This document shows, in pieces, positions 6,162-10,065 of a DNA stretch of 10,065 bases (position 1 is the first letter of the stretch; every line of letters begins with the position of its first letter). The stretch spans positions 1 to 10,065 of the forward strand of contig DATKWF010000073.1 in NCBI GenBank assembly GCA_035529715.1, written 5' to 3'. A program made the position numbers and the translations under genes. The notes under the pieces are model-generated. The model did not search any database. It had not been told where the DNA came from and saw only the letters and a list, made by a program, of their open reading frames with translations. The stretch comes from DATKWF01 sp035529715 (GTDB lineage: Bacteria; Chloroflexota; Dehalococcoidia; Dehalococcoidales; RBG-16-60-22).

Positions 6162-6326
6162 ATGGCAGTAGATTGGGGTTTTGCGGGACAAGTGGGCGGC
6201 ATGGGCTTTGGCATGGTTTTTGTCTTGCTAGTTATTCTAGCCGTAGTCATATGGCTAACCGGGCTGGTGATTATTAAGACCAGCACCAGTAAGGATAAAA
6301 CTAATAATACACAGAAAGGAGCTTAA
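6162..6326 (+). CDS. small OadG/MmdD-like subunit of sodium-pump decarboxylase
   Basis: This small gene encodes 54 residues: a short glycine-rich start (FAGQVGGMGFGMVF), one membrane helix from about residue 15 to 37 with WLTGLVII at its end, and a polar, lysine- and threonine-rich tail. The pattern, one helix with a G-x-G-M-x-x-V-F start, is that of the gamma/delta subunits (OadG, MmdD) that anchor and stabilise sodium-translocating decarboxylases. Known OadG proteins are longer, about 80 residues or more, so this is a minimal form. ATG 6162 is the only usable start in the open frame (from 6105); the ribosome site (AAGGCAGG) is modest. The stop is 2 bases before the TTG start of the biotin carrier, which strongly supports an operon. 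The family call rests on pattern and context, not strong identity. Confidence 0.75.
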   Translation: MAVDWGFAGQVGGMGFGMVFVLLVILAVVIWLTGLVIIKTSTSKDKTNNTQKGA

Positions 6327-6328
6327 AA

Positions 6329-6550
6329 TTGGCACAGGAGACTATAGAAGTTCCCATAACTGGTAAAATTTTAGAAGTAAGTGTGAAATTAGGGGATGCG
6401 GTTAAGGAGGGGGATGTAATCTGTTTGCTGGAGTCAATGAAGATGGAGAACCCTATACTGGCTCCGGTGAGTGGCACTATTGCGAAATTAGAGGTTGTTG
6501 TTGATCAGACGGTCAAGCCAGGCAATATAGTCGCTGTTATTGAATATTAG
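6329..6550 (+). CDS. biotin carboxyl carrier domain protein of sodium-pump decarboxylase
   Basis: This 73-residue protein is a bare biotinyl domain with the canonical ESMKMEN biotinylation site; K38 would carry biotin. The two half-repeats of the fold are visible: an ITGKI segment with GDAVKEGDV, and VSGTI with DQTVKPGNIVAV. It would shuttle a carboxyl group from the missing carboxyltransferase to the membrane beta subunit. It lacks the Pro/Ala-rich linker and the N-terminal extension usual in MmdC or GcdC proteins. The start is TTG 6329, supported by AAAGGAG at 6315-6321 with a 7-base spacer and by the close fit to the upstream stop; there is no nearby ATG alternative. Its position between the OadG-like and OadB-like genes sets its role. 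A biotin rather than lipoyl domain is inferred from MKM. Confidence 0.9.
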   Translation: MAQETIEVPITGKILEVSVKLGDAVKEGDVICLLESMKMENPILAPVSGTIAKLEVVVDQTVKPGNIVAVIEY

Positions 6551-6564
6551 AAGGTTGGAGATTC

Positions 6565-7923
6565 GTGTTCGGTCTTTTTGAAACCGGGTTTCAGGTTTTC
6601 TACTGGGGCAATCTGTTAATGCTCATCATTGGAGGGACTCTAATCTTCTTAGGCATTGCCAAGAAGATGGAGCCCCTTTTATTAGTGCCGATAGGCTTTG
6701 GCATAATGCTGATTAACCTTCCCCTTGGCGGCCTGATGGACTATGAGCTGGATATCAGAAACACTACGGAAGTGCCAGCCACGGTAGTCAGTATGGAGGT
6801 AGGTGGGCTCGACAAGTTCAATGAAGGCGATGTCATCTTAAAGCTGGACTCAGGTGAGGTTCTAGCGCCAATTCATGGCCGAATCAAGGAGTTCAACGTT
6901 TCACCGGGTCAGGAAGTTGAGCCGGGCGAGATAGTGGCGGTAATGCTTACCAGTGCCCAGACTCCTTTACCGACCAGGCCGGTAGGGTTACTCTCCAGGG
7001 TATTCCAGTTTGGCATAATGTGGCAGATTATACCGCCGCTCATCTTTCTCTGCCTGGGGGCATTGACCGACTTTGGCCCGATGATAGCCAATCCCAAGAC
7101 CCTGCTGCTCGGTGCGGCGGCTCAATTTGGCGTCTATTTTGCCTTTTTTGCCGCTTTAGCCACCAATTTCTTTATGCTGGACGGGTTCACCATAGCCGAG
7201 GCAGCCTCCATCGGCATAATTGGAGGTGCCGAAGGACCAACTACAATCTATGTTACCTCGCTTCTGGCGCCTCATATAATCGGGGCTACCGCTGTTGCCT
7301 GTTATTCTTACATGGCGCTGGTGCCTATTATCCAGCCGCCAATAATAAAGTTGCTTACCACCAAAAAAGAGCGGGCTATCTACATGAAACCACAGCTGCG
7401 TGAAGTCTCACAGCTGGAGAAAATTCTGTTCCCCGTAGTTTCAGCGGTGATTGTAATCCTGTTTGTCCCCATGTCAGCCCCGCTTATCGGCTGCTTCATG
7501 GTGGGGAACCTATTTATGACCTGCGGCGTTACCGACAGGCTGAGTAAAACAGCGCAGACGGCATTTATAGATATGCTGACCATTTTCCTGACGCTGGCTA
7601 TAGGCGCTACCATGAGCGCAGAGAACTTCCTGCTGCCCAAGACATTGATGGTACTGGTGCTGGGAGTCGTAGCTTTCGGTACCGCTACTGCCGCCGGTGT
7701 TTTGATGGCTAAGCTGATGAACCTCTTTTCCAAGGAAAAGATTAACCCGATGATAGGTGCTGCCGGTGTTTCCGCAGTACCCATGGCGGCCAGGGTGGTG
7801 CAGGTAATGGGGCAGAAGGCAAACCCGAGAAACTTCCTCCTGATGCACGCTATGGGGCCTAATGTGGCCGGGGCTATCGGGGCGGCGATTGCCGGGGGCG
7901 TCTTCCTGGGCATGATTGGCTGA
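6565..7923 (+). CDS. sodium-translocating decarboxylase beta subunit with inserted biotinyl-like domain
   Basis: This 452-residue inner-membrane protein is of the OadB/MmdB/GcdB family, which decarboxylates carboxybiotin and pumps sodium out. Two N-terminal helices (about 14-31 and 37-56) precede an inserted soluble domain (58-147), then the conserved core from PPLIFLCLGALTDFGPM. The sodium-site motif reads GGAEGPT (220-226), with E223 where the family has Asp (D203 in Klebsiella OadB). Y247/Y249 in YSYMAL and N394, G398 and S403 in NPMIGAAGVSAVP are conserved with the same spacing as Klebsiella N373, G377 and S382. The insert, residues 68-128, resembles the biotin carrier next door but lacks the ESMKM hairpin. 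GTG 6565 follows GGAG at 6557-6560 with a 4-base spacer and lies 14 bases after the carrier stop. The substrate cannot be told without the alpha subunit. Confidence 0.93.
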   Translation: MFGLFETGFQVFYWGNLLMLIIGGTLIFLGIAKKMEPLLLVPIGFGIMLINLPLGGLMDYELDIRNTTEVPATVVSMEVGGLDKFNEGDVILKLDSGEVLAPIHGRIKEFNVSPGQEVEPGEIVAVMLTSAQTPLPTRPVGLLSRVFQFGIMWQIIPPLIFLCLGALTDFGPMIANPKTLLLGAAAQFGVYFAFFAALATNFFMLDGFTIAEAASIGIIGGAEGPTTIYVTSLLAPHIIGATAVACYSYMALVPIIQPPIIKLLTTKKERAIYMKPQLREVSQLEKILFPVVSAVIVILFVPMSAPLIGCFMVGNLFMTCGVTDRLSKTAQTAFIDMLTIFLTLAIGATMSAENFLLPKTLMVLVLGVVAFGTATAAGVLMAKLMNLFSKEKINPMIGAAGVSAVPMAARVVQVMGQKANPRNFLLMHAMGPNVAGAIGAAIAGGVFLGMIG

Positions 7924-8034
7924 TATATTACCTGAGCCACTTCAAATATCAAAATAATCTGTTTATTTCAAACCCCTATTTATCTGGTAATCTACCTCCT
8001 TTGGTTATTAAATAGGTGACCCTATCCCCCTTTG
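7924..8034. other. AT-rich spacer after the decarboxylase operon
   Basis: No coding potential is seen in this part. ATAGG-TGAC-CCTAT (8012-8025) is a short inverted repeat, and TCCCCCTTTG is repeated nearly directly at 8025-8042. The strong hairpin at 8035-8070 follows. Confidence 0.4.
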
Positions 8035-8070
8035 TCCCCCTTCCCTTGTTATTGGTTAAGGGAAGGGGGA
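8035..8070. terminator. strong 12-13-bp hairpin downstream of the decarboxylase operon
   Basis: CCCCCTTCCCTT (8036-8047) and AAGGGAAGGGGG (8058-8069) form a perfect 12-bp stem, extended by one T-A pair, with a 10-base loop. It lies about 110 bases past the beta-subunit stop. There is no U-run after it on the plus strand, so it may act as a processing or stability hairpin, or simply be part of the repeat region. Confidence 0.45.
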
Positions 8071-8080
8071 AAGTAGAAAA

Positions 8081-8100
8081 AGAGGGGCTTCGCCCCTCTT
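8081..8100. repeat. GGGGC-TTC-GCCCC palindrome, first element of the repeat array
   Basis: AGAGGGGC and GCCCCTCT flank TTC, making an 8-bp perfect hairpin. A variant occurs at 8221-8240 (GGGGC-TGAC-GCCCC), and degenerate forms (GGGGATTTCGTCCC, GGAGACTTCGTCC) end each ~40-bp unit of the array. Confidence 0.75.
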
Positions 8101-8180
8101 AGACACCCTATGAAATTTATCTGGGGATTTCGTCCCTCTTAGACACCCTGTGAAATATATCCGGAGACTTCGTCCATCTA
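8101..8180. repeat. two tandem 40-bp repeat units
   Basis: Units 8101-8140 and 8141-8180 have exactly the same length and align without gaps. Both begin AGACACCCT, continue with TGAAAT, and end with GGRGAYTTCGTCC and a CTCTT-type tail. They differ at about nine positions. A similar unit begins the window at 1-47. Confidence 0.85.
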
Positions 8181-8283
8181 AAACTCCCTTACCTGCTATC
8201 CCAAACTAACGGAGAGTAGAAGAGGGGCTGACGCCCCTTCAGGCTTCCCCAGGGTGTAGTTAATGGGGGGCTTTGTCTCTCTT
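8181..8283. repeat. degenerate units continuing the 40-bp array
   Basis: After a diverged unit (8181-8220), the palindrome at 8221-8240 and a segment 8241-8283 again show the pattern CCCAGGGTGTAG...GGGGGGCTTTGTCTCTCTT. The array merges into the upstream flank of palindrome copy 2 (TTTCCTGGAGCA). No credible gene lies here. Confidence 0.6.
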
Positions 8284-8315
8284 ACATATAATTCCCCCTT
8301 TCCTGGAGCACAAAA

Positions 8316-8391
8316 GTCATTGCGAGGAGCGGAGCGACGAAGCAACCCAAAAGATAAAGATAAGATTGCTTCGCCTTCGGCTCGCAATGAC
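8316..8391. repeat. 76-bp palindromic intergenic repeat, copy 2
   Basis: This copy is in the same orientation and has the same 76-base length as copy 1 at 82-157. Both arms (GTCATTGCGAGGAGCGGAGC and the TTGCTTCGCC...CAATGAC arm) are identical; differences fall in the loop. Matching flanks TTTCCTGGAGCA and ATGTCAGGCAGAAGGAG extend the homology on both sides. The 40-bp array precedes this copy just as a unit of it precedes copy 1. Confidence 0.88.
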
Positions 8392-8479
8392 ATGTCAGGC
8401 AGAAGGAGAGGGGGACACAGGGGGCGAGGTAGATAAAAACTTACCGGGGGACAGGTTAAAAATTCTGTCCAAGATACCC

Positions 8480-8508
8480 TTGCCTTATTGCTTAAAATCG
8501 GGTAAAGT
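8480..8508 (+). promoter_or_regulatory. candidate radA promoter giving a leaderless mRNA
   Basis: TTGCCT (8480-8485), a 17-base spacer and TAAAGT (8503-8508) match the consensus at 4 of 6 positions each. Transcription would start about 6-8 bases later, at 8514-8516, which is the radA GTG itself. This fits the lack of any Shine-Dalgarno sequence there. Confidence 0.45.
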
Positions 8509-8514
8509 CTGTCT

Positions 8515-9906
8515 GTGAGCAAGAAGTCAGATAAGAAGACTGTCTTCGTCTGCCAGCAGTGCGGCAAGGAGAGCCTGAAATGGCTGGGGCGTTGCCCCGA
8601 CTGCCAGCAGTGGAATACCTTCGTGGAGACAGCCGTATCTGTCCCGGTTCCCTCATCCCGCTCCCGTTCCCCGGTCAGCTCACCGCAGGAACTATCTCAG
8701 GTAACCATTGAGTCGGCAGACCGCTTTCCACTTTCCCTGAACGAGTTCAGTCGAGTGCTTGGCGGCGGGCTGGTCTCCGGCTCCCTGGTGCTGATTGCCG
8801 GCGATCCCGGAATTGGTAAATCCACCCTCCTGCTGCAGGCGTCTGCCTCGGTGGCGGAGAGCAGGGGTGGCAATGTGGTGTATGTTTCCGGAGAAGAGAC
8901 ACTGCGCCAGATTAAGCTCAGAGCAGAGCGTCTGGGAGTAAAGGGTGAGGGTCTATATCTCCTGGCGGAGACTGACATTGAGGCTATCCTGAGTCAGATT
9001 GAGCAGCTATCCCCGAGCCTGGTGGTCATTGACTCTATTCAAACTGTTAATATCCCTGAACTGGATGCCACCCCGGGCAGCATAACCCAGGTGCGGGAGT
9101 GCACGCTACGACTTATGCAATGGGCAAAGGCCGGTGCCGTGCCCATATTTATTGCCGGGCACGTGACCAAGGACGGGGCGATTGCCGGTCCGCGGGTCCT
9201 GGAGCATATTGTTGACGTGGTGCTTTACCTCGAGGGCGAGCCTTTCAGCGCCTACCGCTTGCTGCGCTGCGTGAAGAACCGTTATGGCTCCACCAACGAG
9301 GTAGGCGTCTTTGAGATGAAGGGGCAGGGACTGGTTGAGGTAGATAATCCATCAAGGGCGTTTCTATCGCAGCGGGGGGTTGAGGCTATGGGCTCAGCGG
9401 TGGTGCCTACCCTTGAGGGGAGCCGACCCCTGCTGGTGGAGATTCAAGCCCTGACCACTCCCACCAGCTTTGGCTTGCCACGGCGTACCGCCAACGGCGT
9501 TGACTTCAACCGGCTGCTGCTGATTACGGCGGTGCTGACCAAGCGGGTCGGCTTGAGGCTGGGTAACCAGGATATTATCGTTAATGTTACCAGCGGACTT
9601 AAGATTGGTGAGCCGGCGGCTGACCTGGGCATTGCCCTGGCGATTGCTTCCAGCTTCCGTGACATGGGAGTTGACCCTGACCTGATGGCGGTGGGTGAGG
9701 TGGGGCTGAGCGGCGAACTGAGAGCCGTTCCCCAACTGGACAGAAGAGTAGATGAAGCTGCCAGGCTGGGCTTCAAGCGCTGCCTGGTGCCCAGAGCCGG
9801 CGCCAGGGTCAGCTCCAAAGATATTGAGCTTATTCCGGTCAGCACACTGCGGGAGGCGGTGGGGGTGGGGCTGGTAAAAGGTAAGGCTAGAACCGAAGGG
9901 GACTAA
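8515..9906 (+). CDS. radA: DNA repair protein RadA (Sms)
   Basis: This 463-residue protein processes recombination intermediates as a RecA-like helicase. An N-terminal zinc finger has C13, C16, C27 and C30. The RecA-like domain has Walker A GDPGIGKS (96-103) and Walker B LVVID ending at D173. The RadA-specific KNRYGS motif is at 254-259. A Lon-protease-like domain follows from about residue 270 to the end. Length is normal for the family. The start is GTG 8515: the frame is closed by a stop at 8503, and no ATG lies between. No ribosome site precedes it, so initiation may be leaderless. It is not linked to other repair genes here. It converges on the cupin gene with a 6-base gap. Confidence 0.97.
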   Translation: MSKKSDKKTVFVCQQCGKESLKWLGRCPDCQQWNTFVETAVSVPVPSSRSRSPVSSPQELSQVTIESADRFPLSLNEFSRVLGGGLVSGSLVLIAGDPGIGKSTLLLQASASVAESRGGNVVYVSGEETLRQIKLRAERLGVKGEGLYLLAETDIEAILSQIEQLSPSLVVIDSIQTVNIPELDATPGSITQVRECTLRLMQWAKAGAVPIFIAGHVTKDGAIAGPRVLEHIVDVVLYLEGEPFSAYRLLRCVKNRYGSTNEVGVFEMKGQGLVEVDNPSRAFLSQRGVEAMGSAVVPTLEGSRPLLVEIQALTTPTSFGLPRRTANGVDFNRLLLITAVLTKRVGLRLGNQDIIVNVTSGLKIGEPAADLGIALAIASSFRDMGVDPDLMAVGEVGLSGELRAVPQLDRRVDEAARLGFKRCLVPRAGARVSSKDIELIPVSTLREAVGVGLVKGKARTEGD

Positions 9907-9912
9907 CCTGTT

Positions 9913-10065
9913 TTAACCCTCTGGCTGTAGAGAGCAGACACCAGTTGTTGGGATAAGACAGATAAAGCGAAGAGACTCGTTGCCGTTATTAACGAAGTTG
10001 TGCTTCTCATCGGCAGGGATAAAGACAACACTATCTCCGGCTATCAGGGTTTCTTTCTGCTCACT
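9913..10065 (-). CDS. cupin-domain protein, C-terminal part (cut by window end)
   Basis: Only the last 50 codons and the stop (9913-9915) are inside the window. The reading starts SEQKETLIAGDSVVFIPAD, then EKHNFVNNGNESLRF. This matches the second cupin motif, G(x)n-P-x-G/D-x-x-H-x-x-x-N, with a His that would bind metal and a following Asn-Asn-Gly turn. The piece would form the last beta strands of a single cupin barrel. The substrate cannot be told. The gene ends 6 bases from the radA stop and runs toward it, so neither has room for a separate terminator. The rest of the gene lies beyond the right end of the window. Confidence 0.82.
   Translation of the reverse strand, partial: SEQKETLIAGDSVVFIPADEKHNFVNNGNESLRFICLIPTTGVCSLQPEG

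Noticed and set aside
8196..8567. Open frames across the repeat region on both strands (8273-8518 plus, 8196-8567 minus)
   Set aside because: They are translations of the palindromic repeat (HCEERSDEAT-type peptides), which produces spurious frames wherever it occurs. They lack ribosome sites and overlap the radA start.

Overview
This window looks like bacterial chromosome from a Chloroflexota lineage, most likely Dehalococcoidia or a near relative. That is an inference from several features together: a RemA (DUF370)-guanylate kinase pair, an overlapping DUF47-Pit phosphate pair, a lone 5S rRNA gene next to clpC, and intergenic palindromes of the GTCATTGCGAGG...TTGCTTCG type. No 16S or other decisive marker is present, so the assignment is not proven. 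Codon use looks even across the genes, and no transposase, integrase, phage gene, tRNA or CRISPR array is visible.

Layout from left to right. Positions 1-230 are non-coding and hold one unit of a ~40-bp repeat family and a 76-bp palindromic repeat. Positions 462-2103 carry a phosphate-uptake operon: a DUF47/PhoU-like accessory protein overlapping a Pit phosphate permease by 8 bases. On the minus strand, remA (2722-3015) and gmk (2106-2732) form an overlapping pair, and gmk ends 2 bases from the permease stop. Positions 3016-3347 are a divergent promoter region. A solitary 5S rRNA gene (3348-3464) follows, with its own promoter and a terminator whose U-tract runs into the -35 box of the clpC promoter. 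clpC (3547-6018) encodes a complete two-AAA+ unfoldase with a ClpP-docking loop.

Positions 6162-7923 hold a tight three-gene operon for the membrane part of a sodium-translocating decarboxylase: a 54-residue OadG/MmdD-like membrane peptide, a 73-residue biotin carrier starting with TTG, and a 452-residue OadB/MmdB/GcdB-type beta subunit. The order (delta, biotin carrier, beta) matches the mmdDCB part of methylmalonyl-CoA decarboxylase operons, but the carboxyltransferase alpha subunit is absent. The beta subunit is the most unusual protein here. After its second membrane helix it carries an extra domain that resembles the neighbouring biotin carrier but lacks the biotin-lysine hairpin, and its GGADGPT sodium-site motif reads GGAEGPT.

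Positions 7924-8514 are non-coding and rich in repeats: a strong hairpin, a run of ~40-bp units, and a second copy of the 76-bp palindrome seen at the left end. radA (8515-9906) follows, possibly translated from a leaderless mRNA. The window ends in the C-terminal 50 codons of a cupin-domain gene on the minus strand, which converges on radA with a 6-base gap.

The genes are mostly housekeeping: phosphate uptake, nucleotide metabolism, translation, proteolysis and DNA repair. The decarboxylase module and the composite repeats are what deserve attention.
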